A stretch of DNA of 54,795 nucleotides from Alphaproteobacteria bacterium. GTDB taxonomy: Bacteria > Pseudomonadota > Alphaproteobacteria > GCA-2731375. Location: contig JAJFGG010000083.1 in assembly GCA_021776235.1 (NCBI GenBank), forward strand, positions 1 through 54,795. Reading direction: 5' to 3'. Under the pieces are notes generated by a model. It was not told the DNA's origin. It did no database searches and worked only from the letters and a program-made list of their open reading frames with translations. Below are positions 16,227-25,347 of the stretch, piece by piece; the first letter of the stretch is position 1; each line of letters starts with the position of its first letter. Made by a program: the position numbers and the translations under genes.

Positions 16227-17294
16227 TTAGCTGCGCAGGGCCGGTAGCACCTCCTGTTCCAGCAGCGCCAGCGCCTTCGCCGCGTTGGGGTCCGCAGACA
16301 GGCCCAGCCGGCCGCCGAAGACCAGCTTGTCGAGGCCGAGCGCTGCCAGCGCCTTGAGTTGCCGGATACATTGGTCCGGGGTGCCGACGACGGCGAAATG
16401 ATCGATGAACTCCGGCGTCAGGGTGGCGGCCTGGCGGGAATCCCCGCGGGTGTGCCTGTTCATGTCATAGGCGTTCCTGAGCGCGTGCAGCGCCGCTTCG
16501 GCCTGCTCAGACCAGGGCCCCATGGTCCGGCCGTGCATCACGTTGAAGCGGGCGAAGGTGGTCAGACCACCGCGAACCAGATCGCGGGCGGCGTCGATGT
16601 CGGGATGACAGGCACAGTTGATATAGGCGCCAAAGGCGACGCCGTCGGGATCCAATCCAGCCTTTTCCCGCGCGGCGCGGGCCACGCCGATGCCCCACCT
16701 CAGGCGGTCGGGGTCGGCGCCCAGCGTGAACATGACCCGCTCGGCATGGACCGCGCCGATGCCGATCACCCGGGGGCCCGTTGCCGCCACTTCGACCGGA
16801 ACCTTGTCGGTTCCTGCCATCCAGGCGATTCGGCTTTCCACCGGCGCGTCGGCCAACCCCAGTTCCGAGACCGGCGGCGCGGCCGCCATCGGAATGTCGA
16901 TCTCGTCGAACGGCACCGCCTCGCCCCGCAGATAGGCCTGCAGATGCCGCAGATAGGTTTCGAAATGACCGACCCTGCCGGGCGCGCGGCCCAGGTGGGC
17001 CAGAGCGGAATCGCCGCGGCCGATGCCAAGCACGGCACGGCCATCCGCGACACGCTGCACCGAAGCGATCGCGGTGGCCGTGGCCGCCGCATGCCGGGTC
17101 ACTGAATTGGTCACCGCGGTGGCGAGGCCGATGCGCTCGGTAACCGTCGCCGCCATGGCCAGCGCGACATAGGGATCGCCCGACAGGTTCTGCGAATCCA
17201 CTACCGCCAGGCCGTCCCAGCCGTTTGCTTCCACGCTCTGGGCCAGGTTCATGGTGCTGCGCGGCGCGGCGGCGCCCGTGGTCCAGAATTCCAT
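16227..17294 (-). CDS. LLM-class flavin-dependent oxidoreductase (luciferase-like)
   Basis: 355 residues on a TIM-barrel luciferase-like fold. Visible family elements are GWDGLAVVDSQNLSGDPYVA, ATVTERIGLATAVTNSVTRH, SVQRVADGRAVLGIGRGDSA and the C-terminal VVGTPDQCIRQLKALAALGL. The cofactor is F420 or FMN; the overall pattern resembles F420-dependent methylene-H4MPT reductase-like proteins found in both F420 users and proteobacteria. CAGGAG eight bases upstream fixes the ATG at 17294; a longer upstream frame has no support. It is probably a monooxygenase or dehydrogenase with an unknown substrate. It is convergent with hyuB. Confidence 0.88.
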   Translation of the reverse strand: MEFWTTGAAAPRSTMNLAQSVEANGWDGLAVVDSQNLSGDPYVALAMAATVTERIGLATAVTNSVTRHAAATATAIASVQRVADGRAVLGIGRGDSALAHLGRAPGRVGHFETYLRHLQAYLRGEAVPFDEIDIPMAAAPPVSELGLADAPVESRIAWMAGTDKVPVEVAATGPRVIGIGAVHAERVMFTLGADPDRLRWGIGVARAAREKAGLDPDGVAFGAYINCACHPDIDAARDLVRGGLTTFARFNVMHGRTMGPWSEQAEAALHALRNAYDMNRHTRGDSRQAATLTPEFIDHFAVVGTPDQCIRQLKALAALGLDKLVFGGRLGLSADPNAAKALALLEQEVLPALRS

Positions 17295-17472
17295 CCAGCG
17301 CACTCCTGTTTCTGCGCACCCGCGAGAGACGCCTGGGTGCTTGGGTTGCGGTAGCATTTGACTGCGCGCCATCACGCCGTGTCACCGTGATCCTGCCACC
17401 GGAACTATTCTGGCACAGAGGGACCCAGCCGGCCACCGGGGCCCTATGCGGCGGGATCAACCGGACACGCCC

Positions 17473-18918
17473 CTATGGTGCAGCGCCGCATCGTCCATGG
17501 CCGGCCGGTGGCGAATGTGCTGCCGCGGTACAGAACGAATAGTGCTGGAAAATCGGATCCTTATGGGTCGTGTAATTTCCGGGACCCTCCAAAGCCGTCA
17601 CGACCAAGCCAAACTGGGCCAAGAAGCCGTCAATGTCGTCGTAACCGGAAATGAACGGTTCTCCCATCTTGCGCATACAACGAATAAAGTTGGTCGCAGC
17701 GGTGTTCCCCGTCTCTCCTTTCACGCCGGCCTCAGAGACAAAGTCGAACCACAACAATGCTCTGGCATCCGACATCAGGTTGCTGATCGAGCGAAAGATC
17801 TGCTTGGACAACAGGTCATCAAAATACATCGATCCGCCTTCCCAGATTATCAGCAGTGGCTTCTCTTGATCGTATGCGTCGATGCTCAGCAGCCGTTCGT
17901 CAAGACGATCAGCCCGAAGATCGATCGGCTCGCGGACGATTTGCATGGATGAATGGTCGGCTTCGGGCAGCACTTCCGCCCGGTAGTTGAGCATGAGCGG
18001 AAGGTCCAATTCAAACCAGGTGTGCTGAGGCGAATCAAGGCGCCAGGGCCGCGTGTCCAAACCCACGCCGACACTCAGGATATTGTACGGCTCCGCCAGC
18101 CCGTCGATCAGCCGATCGATGCTTGCTGTTCGGGTCGCGACCATGGGCGCGAGTTGTGGAATGACCCGGCAAAATCGCCTTGCCAGGGTCACGCCGTGGG
18201 TCCCGGCTGCCCTGGGCGAGATATTATCGTCAAATGCCCGCAGAGCCTCGGGTTTTTCCTGTTCCAACGCGCGCAGACCGGCAATCAGCTTCGCCGAGGT
18301 CTTGTATCTGTGGTCGAATATGGGGTGGACGCGTTTGGTATCGAATGCGTTGGACCGCAGGCTGTGGCTATTCTGCGCCCAATAGGTGAATTCCGCCTGC
18401 GCGACGTGCAAATCGCCATTGTGCATGTCGATGGTCAGGGTCTCGATTACCCGTTTACCGTCGCGGAACCGTCTGTAGATACGCTCCCAATTCTCGGCCG
18501 GCACCGTGGACGTACAGATCAGATCGCCTGAGCTCGGATATAGCCACTTGATGCTGGCCTTGGCGCCCCACATGTAGACTCCGTAGTCTGTCTCCATGGG
18601 ATGAAAGCCGATGATCGGGGCCGATTGAAACAATGTTGAAAGGGCAATACCGCCGGTATAATCGGCCGAGAGCAGCATCAGCGCCGCTTGATGGGTGATG
18701 TATTGGTTAGTTGATTCGACATTGATTGGCAGCGTCGTTCGGGCCTCGCCAAGGGCGATATGATCAATGCGCCAATCGAGAAACTCGAGCACCGGCACGG
18801 CCTCGTGAAATGATGCCGTTAGGGGTCCTTCAATGAATCGGTTCGACCGATCCATCGCCCAATTGCCGTGGAGGTTCATTTCGACAGAACAATTTTTAAA
18901 TTCTTTCACCTGTAACAA
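17473..18918 (-). CDS. Hotdog/DUF4442-like domain fused to leucine-carboxyl-methyltransferase-type methyltransferase
   Basis: 481 residues with two parts. Residues about 45-185 look like a hotdog thioesterase fold of the DUF4442 type: NQYITHQAALMLLSADYTGG as the central helix, then MWGAKASIKWLYPSSGDLIC and a final strand LHVAQAEFTYWA. Residues about 200-465 are a class I methyltransferase of the LCMT/Tcmp family, with the SAM motif ILSVGVGLDTRPWRLD near 280-295, a FELDLP acidic loop and PLLIIWEGGSMYF. The start is probably TTG at 18918, because AAGGGAA lies just upstream; GTG (18909) and ATG (18879) are alternatives. The pairing suggests a methyl transfer on a thioester- or acyl-linked substrate, for example in polyketide-like metabolism (inference). 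Confidence 0.8.
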   Translation of the reverse strand: MLQVKEFKNCSVEMNLHGNWAMDRSNRFIEGPLTASFHEAVPVLEFLDWRIDHIALGEARTTLPINVESTNQYITHQAALMLLSADYTGGIALSTLFQSAPIIGFHPMETDYGVYMWGAKASIKWLYPSSGDLICTSTVPAENWERIYRRFRDGKRVIETLTIDMHNGDLHVAQAEFTYWAQNSHSLRSNAFDTKRVHPIFDHRYKTSAKLIAGLRALEQEKPEALRAFDDNISPRAAGTHGVTLARRFCRVIPQLAPMVATRTASIDRLIDGLAEPYNILSVGVGLDTRPWRLDSPQHTWFELDLPLMLNYRAEVLPEADHSSMQIVREPIDLRADRLDERLLSIDAYDQEKPLLIIWEGGSMYFDDLLSKQIFRSISNLMSDARALLWFDFVSEAGVKGETGNTAATNFIRCMRKMGEPFISGYDDIDGFLAQFGLVVTALEGPGNYTTHKDPIFQHYSFCTAAAHSPPAGHGRCGAAP

Positions 18919-19168
18919 TTTGTTCCCTTTCCATGGCCCTCAAAGTGACGAATTTCGAGGCATATAAAGGTGAATGCCTCTGTGTTATTTTGATCTCTAT
19001 AAGGCCTTTCCGGAATTATTTTTATGGCCCCTATTGCAACAATAACTCGCACTATTAGTCGCGAAGCGATGTGACCAGAATCACAAAGTTTTCTGCAAAG
19101 TGAGGTGAAGTTCATCCGGAAACCGGAAAAACTGACAGGGCGAACGCTACTGCACCGACTGGTGCTCG

Positions 19169-19194
19169 TCGGTATTAGTCATTCGGTATTAGTC
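19169..19194. repeat. 12-bp direct repeat upstream of the fusion methyltransferase gene
   Basis: TCGGTATTAGTC occurs at 19169-19180 and again at 19183-19194, in register 14 bp apart. It ends just beyond the stop of the aminotransferase gene (19204). It could be a replication-slippage product or a paired protein-binding site. Nothing else in the 285-bp gap is recognisable. Confidence 0.6.
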
Positions 19195-19203
19195 GAAAAT
19201 GCC

Positions 19204-20403
19204 CTAGCTGAGGGCGGCGCAGGCCTGCTGGATCAGGTCGCCGCCCCGGATCAGGTCGGCCTCGGGCGCGACGAAGCTGGCGCGGAAGTACGGCGACAGG
19301 CCATAGGCCTCGCCCTGCACCACGGCAACGCCAACGGCATCCAAAAGATACATGGTGAAGTCCGTGTCGGTCTCGATGACCCGGCCATCGGGCGCCCGTT
19401 TGCCGATCGTTCCGGCACAGGAGCAGAAAATATACATGGCCCCCTCGGGCAGATCGCAGCTCAGCCCTTCGGCCGCATTCAGCTTTTCGAACAGTATATC
19501 GCGCCGGCGCTGCAGGTTCGCCGCCCGCTCCGCCAGCAGGCCCTGGGGGCCGTTCAAGGCAGCCACCGCCGCCGCCTGGCCCACGGCACTGACGCCGGCG
19601 GTGCTTTGCGACTGCATATTTGACATTTTGGCGATGATCTCCTTCGGCCCGCCGGCATAGCCGCAGCGGAAGCCGGTCATGGAATAGGCCTTGGAGACGC
19701 TGTTGGCGGTCACCGTGCGGTCGAACAGCTTTGGCTCCACCTGGGCCAGGGTGGCGAACGTGCGGCCCTCGAACAGCAAGTGCTCATAGACATCGTCGGT
19801 CAGGATATGCACACCGGGGTGGCGCAAAAGGACATCCGCCAGGGCCCGCAGTTCAGCCTGGGAATAGGCCGCCCCCGTCGGGTTGGAGGGCGAGCAGAAC
19901 ATCAGCCACTTGGTTTGCGGCGTAATGGCTGCCTCAAGCTCCTCCGGCCGCATCTTGAATTTTTCATTCTGTCCGGCCAACACGAAAACCGGCGTGCCGC
20001 CGGCGAGCTTCACCATATCCGGGTACGAGGCCCAATAAGGCCCGGGAATAATAACCTCGTCGCCCGCCGAAACGGTGGCCATGAGGGCATTGAACAGCAC
20101 CTGCTTCGAGCCGGAACCAACGGCGATCTGGTCCAGTTCGTAATCCAGCCCGTTGTCGCGCTTGAATTTTGCCTGCACCGCCTTACGCATGGCCAGGGTG
20201 CCGTTGACGGGGGTGTACTGGATCTCGTTGCGGTCCATTAACGCGATCACCGCCTCTTTGGCATGATCCGGGGCCGGGAAATCCGGCTCCCCCGCCGTCA
20301 GCTTGATGATATCCCGGCCTTCGGCCTGCAGATCCCGCACCCGGGCAGAGGCGATCTGACTGGGCGAAGGTTTGAACCTGCTCATACGGGGTGCAAAATC
20401 CAC
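19204..20403 (-). CDS. Class I/II PLP-dependent aminotransferase, aspartate-type
   Basis: 399 residues, fold-type I. The N-terminus SRFKPSPSQIASARVRDLQA and LTAGEPDFPAPDH match the Igamma aspartate aminotransferase group. Cofactor residues are visible: Tyr in GPYWASYPDM, SPSNPTGAAYS (Asn174), TDDVYEHLLF, and Lys238 in NSVSKAYSMTGFRCGYAG as the Schiff-base lysine. The Arg that binds the substrate alpha-carboxylate lies in PYFRASF near the end. Likely reaction: aspartate or a related amino acid plus 2-oxoglutarate. The start is GTG at 20403, six bases after CAGGGAG. It looks monocistronic. Confidence 0.93.
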   Translation of the reverse strand: MDFAPRMSRFKPSPSQIASARVRDLQAEGRDIIKLTAGEPDFPAPDHAKEAVIALMDRNEIQYTPVNGTLAMRKAVQAKFKRDNGLDYELDQIAVGSGSKQVLFNALMATVSAGDEVIIPGPYWASYPDMVKLAGGTPVFVLAGQNEKFKMRPEELEAAITPQTKWLMFCSPSNPTGAAYSQAELRALADVLLRHPGVHILTDDVYEHLLFEGRTFATLAQVEPKLFDRTVTANSVSKAYSMTGFRCGYAGGPKEIIAKMSNMQSQSTAGVSAVGQAAAVAALNGPQGLLAERAANLQRRRDILFEKLNAAEGLSCDLPEGAMYIFCSCAGTIGKRAPDGRVIETDTDFTMYLLDAVGVAVVQGEAYGLSPYFRASFVAPEADLIRGGDLIQQACAALS

Positions 20404-20677
20404 AATAGTCTCCCTGTTCTCATGTTTTCACGGGCACGCCTGGCGCACCGATTGGCCAAAGCATATACCGTGCGGCATGACGAGTATGTTGGAATTTTCG
20501 CAGACGGGAACGCTTCCCATAAGCTGCTGCGCCATGGTTTAATTCCGGCGCCGGCGGATGGTTCATGGTTGGCGGTTGGGCGTGCAAAATGATTCATCTC
20601 TTTTCAAGCGAACTAAAACGTGACGGCGGCGGACTTCAGCAGCGTGCCGCGGCGTTGAATAGACCGGTACTGACAAG

Positions 20678-21538
20678 ATGCAATTGATCGAAAGCGAGAT
20701 CACCAGCCGGGAGATCCTGGACTGGCGGGGCCTGCAAATTTTCCACGGCTGGACATCGTCCTGTTCCCAGAAGCTGCGCATCTTTCTCAATCTCAAGGGC
20801 GTTGAATGGCAGGGCCATGTGTTGAACCTGGCGGAAGGAGAAAGTTATTCGGAATGGTTCTTGGGTATCAATCCACGTGGCCTGGTACCCGTTCTGGTCC
20901 TGGATGGCGCGGTGCACATTGAAAGCAACGATATCCTGGCCCTGTTGGAAAAAACTTTCCCCGAGCCTTGCCTGTTTCCCGCCGCTCACGGCGACGAAAT
21001 CGTCCGTCTGCTGCGCCATGAGGATGACCTGCATCTTGATCTGCGCACCTTGAGTTTTCGCTTCGTATTTGGTCGCACGGGCTCCCCTAAAACGCCGGCG
21101 CTGCTGGACCGTTACCGGGGCGGCAATCGCACCGTAAACGGCATTGCCAACGATCCATCACGGGCGCACGAGCTGGAGTTTTATGAGCGTCTGGCGGCGC
21201 AGGGCATCACGGACGAGGCCATCCGGACTTCCGCCGCGAAGTTCCGCGCCGCCTTTGAGGAATTGGAGCAACGTCTCTCAGCCGGACCATACTACCTGGG
21301 GCAGCGCCTGAGCATCCTGGACATTGCCTGGTTCGTCTATGCCAGCCGCCTGAAATTCGGCGGCTACCCCTTTGCCCGCCTGCATCCCAGGGTGGATGCC
21401 TGGCGCCGGACCCTGGCGCAGGACGAACGATTTTCCCGGGAAGTGGAACTGCCGAAACCGGTGCGGGAAAACCTTGAGCGTAACCATCAGGCCTGGATGG
21501 AGGCCGGCTCCATGTTTAGCGATATCACCGGCTTCTAA
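20678..21538 (+). CDS. Glutathione S-transferase family protein, long variant
   Basis: 286 residues, longer than a standard GST of about 210. The N-terminal thioredoxin-like domain (about 15-95) holds IFHGWTSSCSQKLRIFLNLK with a Ser/Cys active-site region, INPRGLVPVLVLDG and the glutathione-contacting IESNDILALLE. An insertion between the domains (about 125-170, around GRTGSPKTPALLDRYRGG) accounts for the extra length. The C-terminal helical domain has YYLGQRLSILDIAWFVYASR. The insertion resembles that in GST-like proteins acting on bulky ligands such as beta-etherases. Substrate unknown. It is divergent from the aminotransferase gene. Confidence 0.88.
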   Translation: MQLIESEITSREILDWRGLQIFHGWTSSCSQKLRIFLNLKGVEWQGHVLNLAEGESYSEWFLGINPRGLVPVLVLDGAVHIESNDILALLEKTFPEPCLFPAAHGDEIVRLLRHEDDLHLDLRTLSFRFVFGRTGSPKTPALLDRYRGGNRTVNGIANDPSRAHELEFYERLAAQGITDEAIRTSAAKFRAAFEELEQRLSAGPYYLGQRLSILDIAWFVYASRLKFGGYPFARLHPRVDAWRRTLAQDERFSREVELPKPVRENLERNHQAWMEAGSMFSDITGF

Positions 21539-21611
21539 GGGTACGGACATAAAGCGCAGCAGATCCACCGACGCGCGGATCACAGGTATACGCCCCGAGT
21601 TCCGACATGCT

Positions 21612-21729
21612 CTAAGCGTCCGGTCTTTCGTTGCCGTCTGGCGCGAGCGGTTTGAAGCAGAGCCACACGGGCAAACCGATGAAGGCGAAAATTTCGACTA
21701 GAATGATGGTTCCGATGGCGCTACGTCAT
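21612..21729 (-). pseudogene. Frameshifted paralogue of the 38-residue BCCT-coupled membrane peptide gene
   Basis: Minus strand: the ATG at 21727-21729 is followed by ACG then a stray T. If that base is removed the frame reads a 38-residue peptide, exactly the length of the intact copy at 23741-23857, with shared EIFAFIGL and FKPLAPDGNERPD. An 89-bp block (21609-21697 against 23738-23826) matches at 78 of 89 bases by my count. Six of eight differing codons change the amino acid, including Leu to Pro inside the membrane helix, which fits loss of selection. No BCCT remnant lies next to it. Both copies point the same way and flank the ilvD-like gene. Confidence 0.75.
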
Positions 21730-21820
21730 TGATCGCGGTATCTATGAGCAGGGGATAACCTGGCTATCTCCCATCGAGCAAGCGGACATTTGAAAAAGCA
21801 AAACGGGTGGAGAGTTTATC

Positions 21821-23689
21821 GTGCGAAATTCCAAGGCGGTTCTATTTGATCACAATCCTGGCCGAAACGCGCAGACGGTTGGCATCGCCCGGGAACTTGG
21901 CACCGACATAGATCTGATCCATGAACCGTCGGTTGGCGTGGTCGGCAACAAAGGCGATTCCCAATGTTATCTTGGCGTACAGCGCAAGGTCGAGGTCATC
22001 CACGAATGCCTGCGCGGAAGAATAGGTACGGGCCGTGATCAGTTGAACATGCGATTGGTCCAACCGGAGTATACGGTTGCAACCTCGGACGGCATGCGCA
22101 ATGGCACCCGGGAAATGCGGTATTCCTTGATTGGCCGTGAAGTTACCCACGACACAATGTGCGAGCATCTAAGCGCCAGCGGTCTGGAAGGAACCATCGC
22201 CGTGGTTGCCTGCGACAAACCGCCGGTCGGCACCCTATCGGCTCTTCTTGAACATGACCGCCCCGGCATCGTCATGTCGGACGGCCCCATTCGCCCAGGC
22301 GTGGATTCCGTGACCGAGGAGCCGATCGATATTATTACCGGCTTTCAGGTTGCTGGCAGCGATGACGAGGAATTGAAAAAGCGCGTCGCTTGCGAAGCCT
22401 GCCCCGGATACGGCAGCTGCGGCGGTATGTTTACCTATAACACCATGCAGACCTTCATTGCCGTGGTCGGTATGGAGCCGCTGCATATGGTCTCGCCGCC
22501 ATCGGACGATCCTCGACGGATGGAGCAGTATCCGAACGAACTTGTGACCTATTTGGACGCGATGATGGATGCGGACCTGACGCCGCGAAAAATCGTGAGC
22601 CGGGATTCTATTCGCAACGCGATGATCGTCGCCATGGCTATCGGCGGCTCGACCAATGTCCTGCTGCATGCTCCGGAAATTGCCAGAGCCGCCGGGTTTG
22701 GCAGTTTTGCAGACGACATCATGTCGTTTGAAGAATTCAATCACCTCTCACAGCATGTCGTGCCGGTTCTCGTCGATGCCCGGCCTTTCGGCAACTATTC
22801 CATGGTTGATATTGACGAGAAGGGCGGCATCCAGGTTATCGTCAAAGAGTTGTTGGACGCCGGGCTTCTCAACGGCGAGACGCTTACCTGTACGGGCGAG
22901 ACCTTGTCGCAGCAGGTCGCGCGGCTCGATCCTCCGGCGCCCGATGGCGAGGTCATTTATAGTGTGGCCAACCCATACAAGCCAACGGGTGGACTGCGCG
23001 TGCTGGGCGGAAACCTCTCGCCGGAATTCAGTGCCGTATTAAAGCTGGCCGGCGTCGAGGGCGGCCTGGAGGACAATATTTTTGTTGGCAAGGCGCGAAT
23101 TTTCGATAGCGAGAGCAACCTGTTGCATGCGTTGGAAAGCCATCCCGATGTTATCGAAAATCACGATATGATTATCGTGCGCTATGAAGGGCCGAGCGGC
23201 GCGCCGGGCATGCCGGAAATGCTCGATTCCACTTCCAGGATCACCACCCTGTGCCGCGAAAAGAACATAGTCGTCGGCCTTATGACGGATGCCCGATTCT
23301 CCGGCGGCTCGGTTGGACTGGTGATCGGCCATGTGGGGCCGGAAGCCGCCCTGGGTGGCCCGATCGCCTTTGTGGAAGAGGGCGACGAAATTGTCGTCGA
23401 TCTGAATAAGAACGAGCTGAATTGTACGGCGCTTGCCGACCCGGGCACATTGAGCGCCCGAAAGGCGGCCTGGGAAAAGGTTGTAGAGGGCAACGGCGGT
23501 AGCCACCCCGCGATCGGTAACGCCGACACGCGATTGCTGAACCGCATGCGCCGTTCCGCCGTCTCGGCGGTGTTCGGCGCCGGTATGCATCCGGACCGGG
23601 TCCTTTGGGTCAGCAATCCACGGGAGCCGGAAAAGACATCATTTGTACCGTCGAACAAATACCGCGGAGGTTCCGGGAAGGCGTTTTAG
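21821..23689 (+). CDS. IlvD/Edd-family dehydratase, dihydroxy-acid dehydratase-like
   Basis: 622 residues. The likely [2Fe-2S] cysteines fall at Cys49 (GDSQCYLG), Cys131 (VVACDKPPVG) and Cys200 (CPGYGSCGGMFTYNTM), the spacing of dihydroxy-acid dehydratases. The C-terminal half shows MTDARFSGGSVGLVIGHVGP, with Arg/Ser residues of the active site. The N-terminus (HNPGRNAQTVGIARELGTDI) differs from housekeeping IlvD, so the enzyme may act on a sugar acid or other 2,3-dihydroxy acid rather than in branched-chain amino acid synthesis. The start is GTG at 21821 with GGTGGAG upstream. It sits between two copies of a small duplicated element and next to a BCCT transporter. Confidence 0.88.
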   Translation: MRNSKAVLFDHNPGRNAQTVGIARELGTDIDLIHEPSVGVVGNKGDSQCYLGVQRKVEVIHECLRGRIGTGRDQLNMRLVQPEYTVATSDGMRNGTREMRYSLIGREVTHDTMCEHLSASGLEGTIAVVACDKPPVGTLSALLEHDRPGIVMSDGPIRPGVDSVTEEPIDIITGFQVAGSDDEELKKRVACEACPGYGSCGGMFTYNTMQTFIAVVGMEPLHMVSPPSDDPRRMEQYPNELVTYLDAMMDADLTPRKIVSRDSIRNAMIVAMAIGGSTNVLLHAPEIARAAGFGSFADDIMSFEEFNHLSQHVVPVLVDARPFGNYSMVDIDEKGGIQVIVKELLDAGLLNGETLTCTGETLSQQVARLDPPAPDGEVIYSVANPYKPTGGLRVLGGNLSPEFSAVLKLAGVEGGLEDNIFVGKARIFDSESNLLHALESHPDVIENHDMIIVRYEGPSGAPGMPEMLDSTSRITTLCREKNIVVGLMTDARFSGGSVGLVIGHVGPEAALGGPIAFVEEGDEIVVDLNKNELNCTALADPGTLSARKAAWEKVVEGNGGSHPAIGNADTRLLNRMRRSAVSAVFGAGMHPDRVLWVSNPREPEKTSFVPSNKYRGGSGKAF

Positions 23690-23740
23690 CGTTTTGGATC
23701 AGTAGTGCGTCACAAGTAGGAGGCGCCCCACGGAACTGCT

Positions 23741-23857
23741 CTAAGTGTCCGGCCTTTCGTTGTCGTCCGGCGCGAGCGGTTTGAAATAGAGCCACACAAG
23801 CAAACCGATGAAGGCGAAGACTTCAATGTTCATAATCGTATCAAGCAGTTCACTCAT
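23741..23857 (-). CDS. 38-residue single-pass membrane peptide translationally coupled to BCCT transporter
   Basis: A tiny gene whose ATG (23855-23857) overlaps the TGA of the BCCT transporter (ATGA). It encodes a short polar N-terminus, one hydrophobic segment (residues about 8-25, including VFAFIGLLVWLYF) and a charged C-terminus (PDDNERPDT). The tight coupling, the membrane character and the existence of a same-length paralogue near 21612-21729 argue that it is a real gene. I do not recognise a named family. By analogy with small accessory subunits of transporters it may stabilise or regulate the BCCT protein (inference). Confidence 0.7.
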   Translation of the reverse strand: MSELLDTIMNIEVFAFIGLLVWLYFKPLAPDDNERPDT

Positions 23858-25347
23858 GAGGGGTTCGGCCTTTCTTCCTTGAGCTTTTTCAGGAGGCAGA
23901 CGACAAGCACCAGGACGATAAAGACAAAAGGTAGCGCCCCTAGCGCGATAATTGTTTTTACCGCCTCGATACTGCCCGACAATATCATCACCAAACCCAG
24001 GGCACCCAGAACGACGCCCCAGCTTAGTTTGACGCGGGCGCTGGGATTGAGGTCGCCGCCGGTCGAGAACATCCCCAGTACGAAGGCCGCGCTGACCACG
24101 CTGGTGACAATAAATAGGAAGGCGGCGACCACGACCGCGGCGGTGGTCAACGACGGCAAGGGAAATTGGCTGAGTACGAAAAAGGTCACGCCGCTCACAT
24201 TGTCACGGACCACATCGAGGATCGGCAGGTCGCGTTCCAATGTGCCGTAGAAACCGACACTGCCGAAAACGCCAAACCACAGGATCGAGAATGCCGTCGG
24301 CACCAGGACGACACCGCAAATGAATTCACGGATGGTGCGTCCTTTTGATATGCGTGCGATGAATACGCCGACGAAAGGTGCCCAGGCGAGCCACCAGACC
24401 ATGTAGGTGAGCGTCCAGGATTGAAACCAGTCGCCAATTTGGCTGTCCATAAAGGTGAAGGTACGAAATCCGTGGGTTAACACGCCGCCCAGATACTCAC
24501 CGAAGGCCTGAACAATCCCGCCCATGATGAAATTGGTGGGGCCGAACAGTAGGATGTAGATCATAAGACCGCCGGCAACGGCCATTGCGGCGTTCGAGAG
24601 AATGGCCATGCCACGGCTCAGGTCGACGGTCAAAGGCAGGATGTAGGAGAGGCAGAGCAAGGCGAATATTCCCAACGTGAGACCCAGGCCCGTGTCCTGC
24701 AACCCGAACAGTGCGTCGACGCCCTCCTTGACCTGAAATACGCCCATGGCGATCGATCCGCCAAGACCGATGGCGATTGCAACGATTGCAAGCAGATCGC
24801 TCAACCAGCCGATGCCGCGGGTCAAACGGTTGGTGCCAAACACCTTGATGATTGGCGCGCTGACCAGGCTGGGGCACCCCAGTCGGAACCCGAAGTAGGC
24901 AATGACAAGCCCGGTGAGTGCATAGATCGCCCAGGCATGCAGACCCCAATGGAAGTTGGTCACGAACAAGGCCAAGGAGGCCGATGCTCTGGGATCCTTG
25001 AACTCCGAGATCAACAGATAATGCGTGAGCGGTTCGGCCGTTCCCCAGTAGAGCAGTCCAACACCCATCCCGGCGGCGAAAAGCATGGAGATCCAGGATA
25101 CCGTGGAGAACTCCGGTTCGTCATCATCCTGGCCGAGTTTGATCGCGCCGTAGCGGGACAGCGCCAGCCAGATGCTGGTGATCAGAATGAAGCTGACAGC
25201 CAGCATAATGAACCAGGCGCGGCTGGTGAATTGTATGCCGACGAGATAAGAGGCAAAGGCCGCGAGGCCTGCTGTGTCGACAATTCCCCATACGGCGACC
25301 GCGCCGGTGATCGCAAGCGCGGTAATCAATAGTGGACTCGCAGTCAA
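23854..25347 (-). CDS. BCCT-family betaine/carnitine/choline transporter
   Basis: 497 residues, twelve predicted transmembrane segments. Family signatures are GMGVGLLYWGTAEPLTHY in TM3, TNFHWGLHAWAIYALTGL, and the aromatic substrate-box region LTYMVWWLAWAPFVGVFIAR followed by RISKGRTIREFICGVVLVP. BCCT carriers import quaternary ammonium or sulfonium compounds such as glycine betaine, choline, carnitine or DMSP. There is no long osmosensory C-terminal tail; the protein ends at KKLKEERPNPS, pointing to nutrient uptake rather than osmoregulation. The start is TTG at 25347, six bases after GGAGGG. It is followed by an overlapping 38-residue membrane peptide gene. Confidence 0.95.
   Translation of the reverse strand: MTASPLLITALAITGAVAVWGIVDTAGLAAFASYLVGIQFTSRAWFIMLAVSFILITSIWLALSRYGAIKLGQDDDEPEFSTVSWISMLFAAGMGVGLLYWGTAEPLTHYLLISEFKDPRASASLALFVTNFHWGLHAWAIYALTGLVIAYFGFRLGCPSLVSAPIIKVFGTNRLTRGIGWLSDLLAIVAIAIGLGGSIAMGVFQVKEGVDALFGLQDTGLGLTLGIFALLCLSYILPLTVDLSRGMAILSNAAMAVAGGLMIYILLFGPTNFIMGGIVQAFGEYLGGVLTHGFRTFTFMDSQIGDWFQSWTLTYMVWWLAWAPFVGVFIARISKGRTIREFICGVVLVPTAFSILWFGVFGSVGFYGTLERDLPILDVVRDNVSGVTFFVLSQFPLPSLTTAAVVVAAFLFIVTSVVSAAFVLGMFSTGGDLNPSARVKLSWGVVLGALGLVMILSGSIEAVKTIIALGALPFVFIVLVLVVCLLKKLKEERPNPS

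Noticed and set aside
21609-23826. Insertion-sequence ends flanking the ilvD-like gene
   Set aside because: The 89-bp repeats are direct, encode the small membrane peptide, and enclose no transposase.
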